The notes: generated by a model not told the origin, from the letters alone. A stretch of 64,000 bases of DNA from Paenibacillus auburnensis (GCF_927798115.1 NZ_CAKMMG010000005.1:186001-250000); one strand, 5' to 3'; positions 42,002 to 50,608 are shown, counted from the first letter of the stretch. Translations and numbers: made by a program.

Positions 42002-42095
42002 AAGTAAGGTGCGGGCACAACAGACATCCATTCCGCTCAGTTGCGGTACTTAAGGGGATGAAAATTCAGATTAATCCATTACTAGGAGGCGTTTC

Positions 42096-43823
42096 ATGAA
42101 TTCCGTCGGCCAGCCTTTACAGCAGCGGCCTCTTACCACCAGAGTCATTCTCGCGGGTGTGCTTGGTCTTATCGTATTCATTATGTTTCAGGTGGCCCCT
42201 CAGCTCCTCTCCGGTTCGGGCGAGGAAGATACTACCGTCATCAGCAAGACCGAGGCACGTACGAAAGCTGCCGCATTCGCAGCACAGCAGCTCGGCCATT
42301 CACAGACTGCCCAGGATGAATGGATGGTCAGCTACCAGACCGACTCCTCCTTTTACGGCTATATGTCCCGGGAGAAGCTTCTGGAGGACTATAGCAAAAA
42401 GAAGCTTGATCAACGGTATCCGTTCGATGTCTTTCATGCCGTGCTCTATACTTCCGGTACATCTGATCCGCTTCTTGCTGTTGATCTCAATATGTATACA
42501 GGCGAGGTTGCAGCCTTTGCACTGGGCGCGAATGCTAATTCCGGCGAGGGACTGAATTACGGAAGTATTCCCCCCGCAGGAACTTCGAAGGGAATATACC
42601 CTGAAGGCAGTGAAGACGGCGGCCTGACGCTGGAACAAAAAGAAAATCTGGCCCGCCCATGGCTTAAACTATGGGGAGCGAACCCGGCCAAGCTGCAGAT
42701 TGAAGCTGATAACGCAGGCTACGGGCTTGTCTATTCGGACAGCTCGGTTAAAGTGGGCGAGTCACCGCTGAGTTATCAGTTTAGTTTTCTGGACGGGGAT
42801 GTCTCCTACTTCAGAGCCGGCTTTACCGCTCCAGCCTGGCACGACACCTATGTAGAGGATCAGACCTCTCTGGCTAAAAAGCTGACCCTTTACGGGTATG
42901 GCCTGCCAACCCTGGCCCTGGGTATTCTCGCGCTAATCTTCAGTATCCTAAGAAGGGGACATACCTCTTTTGTACGGGGGATCTTTCTAAGCTCGGTGCA
43001 TTTTGTGATCATGATGATCAGCACTTACAATATGCTGCCGGAATCAAGCGCCGACAACGCTGAGGCCCACATAACCGCAGTAGTCATGTTCATCATCTAC
43101 GCTCTCTACAGCCTGCTGATGTCTTCACTGCTCTACTTCTCACTGGTTGGAGGCAACGGCCTGTGGCGTCAAGAGGAAGGCATGAATCCCTGGCCGCGTG
43201 CCAAAGAGCCCGGTTACGGCAAGTATGTGCTGGACAGTATTCGTGCCGGCTATGTATGGGCGCTAATTCTGCTGGGTGTGCAGACGGTTATGTTCATTAT
43301 TCTATCGTATACCCTCCACAACTGGTCCACCACGGACGCCAGCCAGTCTCCTTATAATATGAGATATGCCTGGCTGCTACCGATCGTCGCCTGGCTTGCC
43401 GGTTTGTCCGAGGAGGCCGTCTACCGCCTGTTCGGCATCCGGATGCTCAAAAAGCTCGTCAAGAATACCTTTATCGCTTCACTGATCACCACCTTGATCT
43501 GGGCTTTCGGCCATACGCTGTATCCGATTTACCCGGTCAGCTCACGGCCGATAGAACTGACGGTCATTGGGCTACTGTTCAGTTATATCTTCCTCCGTTA
43601 CGGCTTCATTGCCGTAATGTTCGCCCATGTCGTATTTGACAGCATCCTGATGGGCGCGACACTGATCTTCATGCAGGAGAGTGTAAATATCGGTGCCGGC
43701 ATCGTCACGATCATCATGCCGTTTGTGGTCGGCTATATCGTGTACCGGTTTAATCCGCCGAACAAGTCAGGTCATCCGCAGCCAAAAGGGCCGGAGGAGC
43801 CGTTTCAGCCCTCAGGCATTTAA
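42096..43823 (+). CDS. CPBP family intramembrane metalloprotease
   Basis: 575 residues, long for this family. One N-terminal TM helix is followed by a ~220-residue extracellular region (res. ~40-260), then about eight helices that include the CPBP/Abi domain. Motif 1 is SEEAVYRLFG near residue 438 (EExxxR), motif 2 FGHTL, and motif 3 FAHVVFDS, where Asp replaces the commoner Asn. CPBP proteins include Rce1-like prenyl-protein proteases and bacteriocin immunity proteins. The substrate is unknown. The ATG follows AGGAGG; own promoter. Confidence 0.85.
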   Translation: MNSVGQPLQQRPLTTRVILAGVLGLIVFIMFQVAPQLLSGSGEEDTTVISKTEARTKAAAFAAQQLGHSQTAQDEWMVSYQTDSSFYGYMSREKLLEDYSKKKLDQRYPFDVFHAVLYTSGTSDPLLAVDLNMYTGEVAAFALGANANSGEGLNYGSIPPAGTSKGIYPEGSEDGGLTLEQKENLARPWLKLWGANPAKLQIEADNAGYGLVYSDSSVKVGESPLSYQFSFLDGDVSYFRAGFTAPAWHDTYVEDQTSLAKKLTLYGYGLPTLALGILALIFSILRRGHTSFVRGIFLSSVHFVIMMISTYNMLPESSADNAEAHITAVVMFIIYALYSLLMSSLLYFSLVGGNGLWRQEEGMNPWPRAKEPGYGKYVLDSIRAGYVWALILLGVQTVMFIILSYTLHNWSTTDASQSPYNMRYAWLLPIVAWLAGLSEEAVYRLFGIRMLKKLVKNTFIASLITTLIWAFGHTLYPIYPVSSRPIELTVIGLLFSYIFLRYGFIAVMFAHVVFDSILMGATLIFMQESVNIGAGIVTIIMPFVVGYIVYRFNPPNKSGHPQPKGPEEPFQPSGI

Positions 43824-43864
43824 ACTAACCACTCCGTAAGAGAAGACGACTTAGTCCTTATATT

Positions 43865-44014
43865 TCATAAAAAGGAGGTGTTCCGAGCGCTGCCATGCAG
43901 CCTGCGAAACACCTCCTTTTGTTTTCTTTTGAAGAACCGGTCAAAGATCACCAGTGCAACTACTATCGTAAATACCTGAATTAGAAACTGTGGAAGCAGA
44001 AAAATATAACCCAT
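43865..44014 (-). CDS. Candidate 49-residue single-span membrane peptide (toxin-like)
   Basis: A short frame starting ATG 44014 after AGGGGG (6 nt spacing). The product begins MGYIFLLPQFLIQVFTIVVA and continues LVIFDRFFKRKQKEVFRRLH before a short tail. One hydrophobic helix (residues 3-25) is followed by a strongly basic amphipathic stretch, the layout of small membrane-acting type I toxins and of other small membrane proteins. Its last 17 codons coincide with a strong terminator stem, so the stop codon lies just past the hairpin. I recognise no family. The existence of the gene is an inference from ribosome site, composition and terminator. Confidence 0.45.
   Translation of the reverse strand: MGYIFLLPQFLIQVFTIVVALVIFDRFFKRKQKEVFRRLHGSARNTSFL
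43868..43921. terminator. Bidirectional terminator after CPBP gene, inside the 49-residue frame
   Basis: Stem AAAAAGGAGGTGTT.CG / CG.AACACCTCCTTTTG with an inner GC-rich stem (GCTGCCATGCAGC); T-tracts on both sides. Confidence 0.85.
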
Positions 44015-44111
44015 AAAGGACCCCCTATATAATATTAAATATTGTAATTATATAGTATTTATGCATAGGTATTGGTTATCCTTAATTATCCTCCTTGGAC
44101 ATCAGGCACGT

Positions 44112-44366
44112 GTGACCGAGTTTCTGCTAAATCAAAAGTATTTATACCTCTGTTTTCGCCGTGTGAGCAGGTTTCTGCGAGTTCAGAGGTATTTATACCC
44201 CAGATTTCGCCGTGTGACCGGGTTTCTGCGAGTTCAGAGGTATTTATACCTCTGATTTCGCCGTGTGGCCAGGTTTCTGTCAGATCAGAGGTATTTATAC
44301 CTCTGTTTTCGCCGTTTGACCGAGTTCCTGCTAGTTCGGAGGTATTTATACCTCTGTTTTCGCCAT
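44112..44366. repeat. Five 51-bp tandem repeats with internal palindrome
   Basis: GTATTTATAC starts at 44138, 44189, 44240, 44291 and 44342, exactly 51 bp apart. Each unit reads about TGACCGGGTTTCTGCGAGTT then CAGAGGTATTTATACCTCTG then TTTTCGCCGTG. The middle part is a near-perfect palindrome (AGAGGTAT-TT-ATACCTCT) in copies 3-5. Unit-to-unit substitutions exist but no indels. Confidence 0.92.
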
Positions 44367-44395
44367 GGGGCAGGTTGGAGGCACTTAGGTGTATT

Positions 44396-44432
44396 AAAAA
44401 TATAAAAGGCCAACCCGTAAGGGTCAGCCTGT
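44396..44432 (-). terminator. Terminator of uvrC
   Basis: Minus strand AGGCTGACCC-ttac-GGGTTGGCCT followed by TTTATATTTTT. Confidence 0.7.
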
Positions 44433-44468
44433 TAAGAATTCACTAGTATAGAATTCAAACACTTCTAA

Positions 44469-46436
44469 TTAAGACAGCTCCTCATCGTTAAGCGCCGCAA
44501 GGATTTGCCCTGCCAGCTTTTCTCCGATGGAAAGCGGACGGAAATCCTCGATAGAGGCTTCCTTGATTTTCTTCAGTGAACCAAAATGCTTCAGCAACAG
44601 CTTCCGCCGCTTCTCACCGATCCCCGGAATAGAATCCAGCTTCGAGGTTACCATCGATTTGCCGCGCTGCTCGCGGTGGAAGGTGATCGCGAAGCGGTGA
44701 ACCTCATCCTGGATGCGTTGCAGCAGATAGAATTCCTGGCTGTCCCGTGCCAGCGGTACTGGTTCGGCGGAATCTCCGATCAGCAGCTGGGCTGTCTTAT
44801 GCTTATCGTCCTTAACCAGACCGCAGACCGGAATGTATAGCCCCAGCTCATTCTGCAATATATCAATCGCCGAGGAAATCTGCCCTTTGCCGCCGTCCAC
44901 GACAATCAGATCCGGCTGCGGCAGATCCTCCTTCAGCACCCGTTCATACCGGCGGCGGATCACCTCACGCATCGTTTCATAATCATCCGGCCCTTGCACC
45001 GTGCGGACCTTATATTTGCGGTATTCCTTGCGTGCAGGTTTGCCGTCAATGAAGACGACCATGGCTGAGACCGGATTGGTTCCCTGGATATTCGAGTTAT
45101 CGAATGCTTCAATCCGGTTCAGGGATTCCAGACCCAGGCTCTGGCCGAGGCCGAATGCCGCTCCGGAAGTACGCTCCTCATCACGTTCAATGAGCCGGAA
45201 CTTCTCGTCAAGCGCCACACGGCTGTTCTGGCAGGCCATGCCGACCATCTGCTTCTTCAGCCCGCGCTGCGGTACAAGCACCTTAACGCCCAGCCACTCC
45301 TGCAGGGCAGCAGCACCGCCGGCTGCGTCTACCGTGCCGACCGCGGCTGCTTCGGCGGCCGCAGCTTCGTGTTCCGCGTCCTGCTCTGCCGGCTCCAGCT
45401 CTCCGCCGGCATCTTCACCGTCCATCGCCGCGGCTAGTCTGCCGGCCGTCACCGCAGCAGCGGCCGTTGCTCCGGACGGCTTCTCCGTGCCCTCGCTTAC
45501 CGCCTCAGGCAGCAAGATTTCCTGCGGCAGCGCCGGGTTATCACTGTAATATTGCGTGACATATGACATGAAGTCACTGTAAGCTTCCCCGTAAAACGGA
45601 AAAGCGGACGAGTGGCGCTGGATCATTTTGCCCTGGCGCATGTACAGAATCTGCACGCACATCCAGCCCTTGTCCACGGCATAGCCGAACACATCGCGGT
45701 CTTTTGTATCCGCAGTATTAATCTTCTGCTTCTCCATCAGGGCATCGATGTGGATAATCTGGTCACGCAGCTCCTTGGCGCGCTCGAAGTACAGCTCCTC
45801 GGCAGCCTCCTGCATTTTCTGCTGCAGGTCCTTTTTGACCGCTTCATGCCCTCCCCCAAGGAAAGACGCGATATCACGCGTTATTTCATCATACGCTGAC
45901 TTTGGGACTTCCTTCTCGCAAGGGGCCAAACATTGACCCATGTGGTAATACAGGCATACTTCTTTCGGCATCACACCGCATTTACGCAGCGGATACATCC
46001 GGTCCAGCAGCTTTTTGGTCTGCTGTGCGGCATAGCTATTCGGATAAGGTCCGAAATATTTAGCTTTATCTTTAAGCACCCGGCGTGTCACTTCCAGACG
46101 CGGATGCGCTTCATTCGTTATTTTCAGATACGGAAACGTCTTGTCATCCTTCAGGAGCACGTTATACCGCGGCATATGCTTTTTAATCAGATTACACTCC
46201 AGGATGAGCGCTTCCATATTGCTGGAGGTAACAATATATTCAAAATCAACAATATTGGCGACAAGCCGCTGGGTTTTCCCGTTATGGCTGCCTGTAAAAT
46301 AAGACCGGACACGGTTCTTCAGCACTTTGGCCTTGCCTACATAAATAATGGTGCCTTCTTCATTCTTCATCAGATAGCACCCGGGCAGGTCGGGCAGCAG
46401 TGCCAGCTTATTGCGGATATTATCGCTATAGTCCAT
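44469..46436 (-). CDS. uvrC: UvrABC system protein C with Ala/Glu-rich insertion
   Basis: The nuclease that makes both incisions in nucleotide excision repair. It has an N-terminal GIY-YIG domain (PGCYLMKNEEGTIIYVGKAK), a UvrB-binding UVR segment (AEELYFERAKELRDQI), an RNase H-like C-terminal nuclease (EAFDNSNIQGT, LIVVDGGKGQ) and a final (HhH)2 (LDSIPGIGEKRRKLLLKHFG). At 655 residues it is about 60 longer than usual: between ILLPEAV and LQEWLGVKVLVPQRG (about residues 312-380) lies an Ala/Glu/Gly-rich insertion, probably a disordered linker. It is downstream of trxA as in B. subtilis. Confidence 0.95.
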   Translation of the reverse strand: MDYSDNIRNKLALLPDLPGCYLMKNEEGTIIYVGKAKVLKNRVRSYFTGSHNGKTQRLVANIVDFEYIVTSSNMEALILECNLIKKHMPRYNVLLKDDKTFPYLKITNEAHPRLEVTRRVLKDKAKYFGPYPNSYAAQQTKKLLDRMYPLRKCGVMPKEVCLYYHMGQCLAPCEKEVPKSAYDEITRDIASFLGGGHEAVKKDLQQKMQEAAEELYFERAKELRDQIIHIDALMEKQKINTADTKDRDVFGYAVDKGWMCVQILYMRQGKMIQRHSSAFPFYGEAYSDFMSYVTQYYSDNPALPQEILLPEAVSEGTEKPSGATAAAAVTAGRLAAAMDGEDAGGELEPAEQDAEHEAAAAEAAAVGTVDAAGGAAALQEWLGVKVLVPQRGLKKQMVGMACQNSRVALDEKFRLIERDEERTSGAAFGLGQSLGLESLNRIEAFDNSNIQGTNPVSAMVVFIDGKPARKEYRKYKVRTVQGPDDYETMREVIRRRYERVLKEDLPQPDLIVVDGGKGQISSAIDILQNELGLYIPVCGLVKDDKHKTAQLLIGDSAEPVPLARDSQEFYLLQRIQDEVHRFAITFHREQRGKSMVTSKLDSIPGIGEKRRKLLLKHFGSLKKIKEASIEDFRPLSIGEKLAGQILAALNDEELS

Positions 46437-46528
46437 AATTTCTCCCCCACCTAATACTGCACAGTCATGAAACAGCCCCGCACAGCAGAGCTTACTTAAT
46501 AATTAAATGATAAGGTAAGTTTAACACA

Positions 46529-46560
46529 CAAAGCGCCTCCGGATAAACCGAAGGCGCCTG
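46529..46560 (-). terminator. Terminator after trxA
   Basis: Minus strand AGGCGCCTTCGG-tttat-CCGGAGGCGCTTTGTG. Confidence 0.75.
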
Positions 46561-46604
46561 TGTTCAGAGCCGCTAGGCCCCGGATTCAGCAGTTATAATC
46601 ATAC

Positions 46605-46922
46605 TTATTGATGTTTAGCTACAATATTCTTAAGGGAATCCTTGGAGTTCAATCCAACAACTTTATCTACGGGTTGACCGTCTTTGAAGAAGATCAGTGT
46701 AGGAATGCTCATTACTCCAAAGCGGGAAGCCGTTTCCGGATTCTCGTCTACATTTAATTTGGCAATTTTCACGCCGTCTCCCAGCTCGGTGGACAATTCC
46801 TCCAGAATAGGGGCAAGCATTTTGCAAGGGCCGCACCAAGGAGCCCAGAAGTCTACTACTACAGTACCTTGACCTTCCACTTCACCAACGAAGGATTGGT
46901 CAGACACGTTCACGATAGCCAT
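46605..46922 (-). CDS. trxA: Thioredoxin
   Basis: A 105-residue thioredoxin reducing protein disulfides. The active site FWAPWCGPCKML has Cys at about residues 29 and 32; the cis-Pro is in MSIPTLIFFKDG. The length is standard. The ATG follows AAAGGAGG. A degenerate copy of the repeat element (GCAAAACTTAAAGGAGG) forms its 5' leader. It lies 168 bp upstream of uvrC with a hairpin between, so uvrC is probably transcribed partly on its own. Confidence 0.96.
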   Translation of the reverse strand: MAIVNVSDQSFVGEVEGQGTVVVDFWAPWCGPCKMLAPILEELSTELGDGVKIAKLNVDENPETASRFGVMSIPTLIFFKDGQPVDKVVGLNSKDSLKNIVAKHQ

Positions 46923-47272
46923 GATATTGTTCCTCCTTTAAGTTTTGCGAAGCAATATCCGCTTCCATAGCGTGCGCTAGCTTAAGCGAATTCACTCCGT
47001 AATGTTAGCTGGAAAAATGCTTCATGTAATATGATAACCAGATTACCATTTACCGACACATTCACAGTATAACATATATACAACGCTTTTGGGAAATGTT
47101 TTAGACAATTACATTGTATAAAATCAATTATTTTAACGTCTTCCGCTTCTTTACAACTTCCCGGAGACTCCGTATACTTGAGGAAAGCGCATTATTTGTC
47201 AATGACTTCTCTCACATGTATAACTGTAACCTAATGCAGTACAGACTTGCAAGCCGCAAGGAGGAAGAAGCT
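46923..47272. other. 350-bp divergent region trxA / YqzM-like gene
   Basis: No gene. The trxA-proximal ~60 bp (46935-46995) is a degenerate copy of the RBS-proximal repeat: toward trxA it reads CTTAAGCTAGCGCACGCTAT, GGAAGCGGATATTGCTTCG, CAAAACTTAAAGGAGG. The rest is AT-rich; TATACT at about 47068-47073 (minus) may be the trxA -10. Confidence 0.5.
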
Positions 47273-47431
47273 ATGGATGTCAATGCTAAGGTACGGGACC
47301 CGCGGGAGCATATCAACGAAGAGCCACGCAACGATCTGGGCGATTTAATGACCGGGTTTTTCGGAATGACCGGATTCATGACTGTCGTATTCTTCGGTAT
47401 GGTCATCGTCAAGTTCATTTTTTCCGAGTAA
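47273..47431 (+). CDS. Small membrane protein, YqzM-like (52 aa)
   Basis: 52 residues: a hydrophilic head (MDVNAKVRDPREHINEEPRN) and one C-terminal TM segment (GMTGFMTVVFFGMVIVKFIF). The layout and the VKF motif near the C-terminus resemble Bacillus YqzM, a small sporulating-Bacillales protein of unknown role; the assignment is tentative. Start: ATG 47273 is preceded by AAGGAGGAAGAAGCT; the longer frame from 47114 lacks such a site. It ends at a bidirectional terminator shared with dnaI. Confidence 0.7.
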   Translation: MDVNAKVRDPREHINEEPRNDLGDLMTGFFGMTGFMTVVFFGMVIVKFIFSE

Positions 47432-47448
47432 CGGCTAATGTATCCAAA

Positions 47449-47501
47449 ATAAACAGCGGAGCTGAGGACTTATTTGTCCCCGGCCCCGCTGTTTATTTAT
47501 A
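47449..47501. terminator. Bidirectional terminator YqzM-like / dnaI
   Basis: AAACAGCGG-aGC ... GGcC-CCGCTGTTTATTTATATTT, between convergent genes. Confidence 0.75.
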
Positions 47502-47529
47502 TTTCGGCGCGGATACCCCGGTAGCCGAT

Positions 47530-48486
47530 TTATCGGTTTGTTCCGCGCTGATTCTCACCATGCAGAGGAATAACATCAACAAACGGAGCGATCCGGTCCA
47601 TCAGCCGCTGGCCTTTGTAGACCTCTTCGCCGTCCTTGCTGGTGAAGCTGAGATGCTTCTCCAGGCCATCCAGCGGATAATTCGAGGTATAGAAAGTCGG
47701 CTTGCGGTTCATCCGGTAATTCAGAATGGCCCCCAGCACATGGTCACGCGCCCAGGGATTCAAATTCTCCGCACCAATATCATCAAAAATCAGCAGATCA
47801 CAGTTCTTCAGTGTATCTACCGTTTCCTTCAGCTTCTGGCCGTCCAGCATAATCGACTTCAGATCCTCGATAAAATCAGGCATGTACACAATCACGCCGC
47901 TGTACCCGGCAACCGCCAGCTCGTGGAGCAGGTAGCACATCAGGAAGGTTTTGCCTGTCCCGAAGGTACCATGCAGATAGATCCCCTGCGAAGTCAGCCC
48001 GTCTTCTTTAACTCCGGTAATATAATCAAATATTTTGTTCACGGCTGAGGCCCTGCGCGGGTCCTTGCCCATAATATCCATTTCATCATAGCCGCCGTTC
48101 AGCACGCGCTCATCCACATAGAAGCTGCGGATCCGTTTGCGGATGCTATCCTGGTTGTCTTGGGCTACCTTCAGATTGCAGGCTGTCTTACGTTCATATA
48201 AATCCGGTGAGCCGTTTACCGTCTCAACCGTTAACTTGCTGTAATGGCCCTGAAAATCATTCGGGCAGTTGTCTAGACCCGGACAGTTCGCGCAGTTGCG
48301 GCTCTCCTGTACATACTGGTACAGCCGGCTCAGATGAAGCCGCAGCCGCGGCTCATCCAGCTCGGGATGCTCGGCCTGAAGCTGCTTAACCAAAGGATGG
48401 CTCAGCAAATTCTGCTCAAGATCACGAGAACGCTGGCGCAGAGCCGGATTGTTCATCGAACGCAGCACTTCGCCCATAGACTCCAT
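47530..48486 (-). CDS. dnaI: Primosomal protein DnaI (helicase loader)
   Basis: A 318-residue AAA+ loader of the replicative helicase DnaC in Firmicutes. The N-terminal domain holds a zinc-binding cluster (SRNCANCPGLDNCPNDFQGH), followed by the AAA+ core: Walker A GTFGTGKTF, Walker B LLIFDDIGAE, sensor FYTSNYPL, and the C-terminal MDRIAPFVDVIPLHGENQR. Its start is 18 bp after the dnaB stop, the classic dnaB-dnaI pair. Confidence 0.95.
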   Translation of the reverse strand: MESMGEVLRSMNNPALRQRSRDLEQNLLSHPLVKQLQAEHPELDEPRLRLHLSRLYQYVQESRNCANCPGLDNCPNDFQGHYSKLTVETVNGSPDLYERKTACNLKVAQDNQDSIRKRIRSFYVDERVLNGGYDEMDIMGKDPRRASAVNKIFDYITGVKEDGLTSQGIYLHGTFGTGKTFLMCYLLHELAVAGYSGVIVYMPDFIEDLKSIMLDGQKLKETVDTLKNCDLLIFDDIGAENLNPWARDHVLGAILNYRMNRKPTFYTSNYPLDGLEKHLSFTSKDGEEVYKGQRLMDRIAPFVDVIPLHGENQRGTNR

Positions 48487-48504
48487 TGCTGCACCTCGCT
48501 TTCT

Positions 48505-50052
48505 TTACGGCGTCCTAAGAGCGCCCTTCTTCTTGCCGGCCTTAATCTCGGCCGCTTTCTTCATCATCGCCGCGAATTCTTCATCCGATACGGTTCCTGC
48601 ACTGCCATCATCGAGCACAATCGGAATCTCCGGCTTGCCTGACCGTCCGCCGCTCTTGGCATACGAACGCTGGCGTGTTCCGGACGCGGCTCCGGAAGAC
48701 CCGGAGGCTGCACCTTTGCCCTTGACCTTGGACTGGTCGCGGATGTAACGCACGGCTTTCTCGTAGGTGTTCACTTGCTTCACCAGCATATTGGAGGCAA
48801 TGGCTTCGACGAAATTGCGGTTCATCCGCTGATCGCCGCCAGAAGCCACCATTGTCATCAAATAATGGATCAGGACATTAATAACTTCCCCGCTCAGCTT
48901 ATAATTGAGATCTATTTTCTCAAAAATATCCATTAGCTGGCCCGGAACTGCACCCGGAAAAAAGGTTTGCAGCAGCCGGGTATAAGGCTCGTTACGAAGC
49001 ATCATATTATATTGGTGGATATCGCATTTGGTCAGGAATTGCGGAGGCACCTCCACATAATACTCCATCTCTACCGGCTGCTCCTGCAGGATATTGGAAT
49101 CATCCGTTTCCCCGGCGACAGCCGAGCGCAGTGAAACCACCTTCGCGGCAGCAATTTCCCGTTTCTCCTGGCGTTTCATATCCTGGCGGAAATGCTGGCT
49201 CGCTTTATGCTGCAGCGTATCCAGTATGACTTCGCCGTCCGGTGTGAATACGTCATCCTCATCGAGCAAGCGGCATAAATCCTGCGGACCCAGCTCGTAC
49301 TTGCGGGCTACGTAGTTAATCACACCCATCTGGGTATGGTCAAAGCGCAGCTTCTCGACATGAACCCGGTTCACTGACTCCCGCGGAAACCGTAAAATGA
49401 TATCGCTGTACCCGATCGCCGGCTCACCGTTTTCGCTGAATCCGGGCTGACGCACCGTAGCCACTTCGGCCAGGGCCTGTTCCAGCTCATAATCAATCAC
49501 ATGCGTATTTAATTGGAAAATATCATAAAATGGCAGGGATATATTCTCTTTGCCGATCGAACGACGGCTCCATTCTTCCGGTTCCCGGTTCCAGAACTGC
49601 TCACGCAGCGACAGCACGGCGAACTTGCCGATCTTGTCACGCAGCAGCAGCGTCAGATGCTGGGTTGCAAAAAAATCAGCCGGTGACAGCGGCGGCATCA
49701 GCTCGTATTCATACATATAATCATCATTCTCCGGCATGTAAATCCGGCAGGTTGCAAGCAGCCCCACCGCCTCCAGCCTGGAAGCCTGATCCACTAAATA
49801 TTTACGGCCCTTCTCGTTCGGTTCAACACCCAGCGTCATAAACAGCCTGCGCTGCTGCTCCACTGCGGAGTAGCCGATCGCTTCTGCCGGAATATGCTCG
49901 AACAGCAGCCTGTAGAGGCTGATTGCAAAGGCTCCAACCATCGGCTGATAAACCGAGCCCAGCATACGTGAATCCACATGGCTTAGACCGAATTCGCGGG
50001 AAACGCAGTACCGATGATGTTCGGTGAAATGATGCAAGTTACTCATGCGCAT
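48505..50052 (-). CDS. dnaB: Replication initiation and membrane attachment protein DnaB
   Basis: A 515-residue Gram-positive primosome protein that acts with DnaD and DnaI in loading the replicative helicase at oriC and attaches the origin to the membrane. The N-terminal DnaD-like winged domain (HYCVSREFGLSHVDSRMLGS, YQPMVGAFAISLYRLL) and a C-terminal DnaB/DnaD domain (YKLSGEVINVLIHYLMTM, VEAIASNMLVKQVNTYEKAV, AVRYIRD) are visible. The last ~70 residues are a Gly/Ser/Lys linker. The ATG at 50052 has GGGGAGG nine nt upstream. Confidence 0.93.
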   Translation of the reverse strand: MRMSNLHHFTEHHRYCVSREFGLSHVDSRMLGSVYQPMVGAFAISLYRLLFEHIPAEAIGYSAVEQQRRLFMTLGVEPNEKGRKYLVDQASRLEAVGLLATCRIYMPENDDYMYEYELMPPLSPADFFATQHLTLLLRDKIGKFAVLSLREQFWNREPEEWSRRSIGKENISLPFYDIFQLNTHVIDYELEQALAEVATVRQPGFSENGEPAIGYSDIILRFPRESVNRVHVEKLRFDHTQMGVINYVARKYELGPQDLCRLLDEDDVFTPDGEVILDTLQHKASQHFRQDMKRQEKREIAAAKVVSLRSAVAGETDDSNILQEQPVEMEYYVEVPPQFLTKCDIHQYNMMLRNEPYTRLLQTFFPGAVPGQLMDIFEKIDLNYKLSGEVINVLIHYLMTMVASGGDQRMNRNFVEAIASNMLVKQVNTYEKAVRYIRDQSKVKGKGAASGSSGAASGTRQRSYAKSGGRSGKPEIPIVLDDGSAGTVSDEEFAAMMKKAAEIKAGKKKGALRTP

Positions 50053-50253
50053 CTGCGGAAACCTCCCCCTCTTCTACACGAATTCATATAGATTTCTATT
50101 CTATCACAAAACACCCGGCCGGAAATGTAAAAAAAGAACCAAATAACCTCCTTTTCAGCGTAAAATCGACATCTTTTGAACGCTTGCTGGCGATAGCGAA
50201 AAATAATAGAAATCGGCACGAGAAAAAACAGCCATGGCTTTCACAAAGAAAAA

Positions 50254-50293
50254 AACGGCATCACCGTCCCTTTGCAGAGATAGCCGCCGTTTC
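50254..50293 (-). terminator. Terminator after yuiB-like gene
   Basis: Minus strand AAACGGC ... GCCGTTT followed by TTTTCTTTG. Confidence 0.7.
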
Positions 50294-50311
50294 GGTGCTG
50301 TATAAATTTCA

Positions 50312-50608
50312 TTAAAACATCTTGTATCCGCCAAGCCGCAGCTTCTGGATGGTCCAGCCGCTTAGTACTGCACCAGCCAATCCGGCAATGCCGGTAAGAT
50401 AATCAACGACGTGGAAGGTGCTCAGGTGCTCCCAGAGCGACATTGCATTCCGGTCCCAGATGGAATAGACGACTACAGGCAGAATTACGATCACGAACAG
50501 ATATGCGGGGAACCAGGTTGTCTTCATTAACATGTTAAGGATAAAGCCGATGCCAAACATCATGACAAAGAATAAAACGGCCAGAACAAATACAGGAATA
50601 AACCCCAT
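50312..50608 (-). CDS. YuiB family membrane protein
   Basis: 98 residues with three hydrophobic segments (FIPVFVLAVLFFVMMFGIGF; YLFVIVILPVVVYSI; YLTGIAGLAGAVLSGWTI). The FGIGFILNMLMKTTWFPAYL stretch matches the YuiB family, a conserved Bacillales membrane protein next to the ndh-like gene in B. subtilis; function unknown. Start: ATG 50608 (MGFIPV) lies after GAGAGGGG; the frame extends to 50644 but that portion contains the Shine-Dalgarno. Confidence 0.75.
   Translation of the reverse strand: MGFIPVFVLAVLFFVMMFGIGFILNMLMKTTWFPAYLFVIVILPVVVYSIWDRNAMSLWEHLSTFHVVDYLTGIAGLAGAVLSGWTIQKLRLGGYKMF

Larger units (their letters stand above)
44015..44468. other. 454-bp region between the 49-residue gene and uvrC
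   Basis: Holds five 51-bp tandem repeats and the uvrC terminator, plus an AT-rich stretch (44024-44065) suited to a promoter for the small membrane peptide. Because 51 is a multiple of three, several frames are open through the repeats on both strands, but none has a ribosome site and start codon of quality; the repeats lie beyond the uvrC terminator. Confidence 0.6.

Noticed and set aside
44112..44366. CRISPR array
   Set aside because: The whole 51-bp unit is repeated with no unique spacers, and no cas gene is in the window.
44072..44446. 124-codon plus-strand frame with 17-residue repeats (EVFIPLISP-like) and an equivalent minus-strand frame (RGINTSELAE-like)
   Set aside because: Both arise because the 51-bp unit is a multiple of three. 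Neither has a proper ribosome site and the region lies beyond the uvrC terminator.
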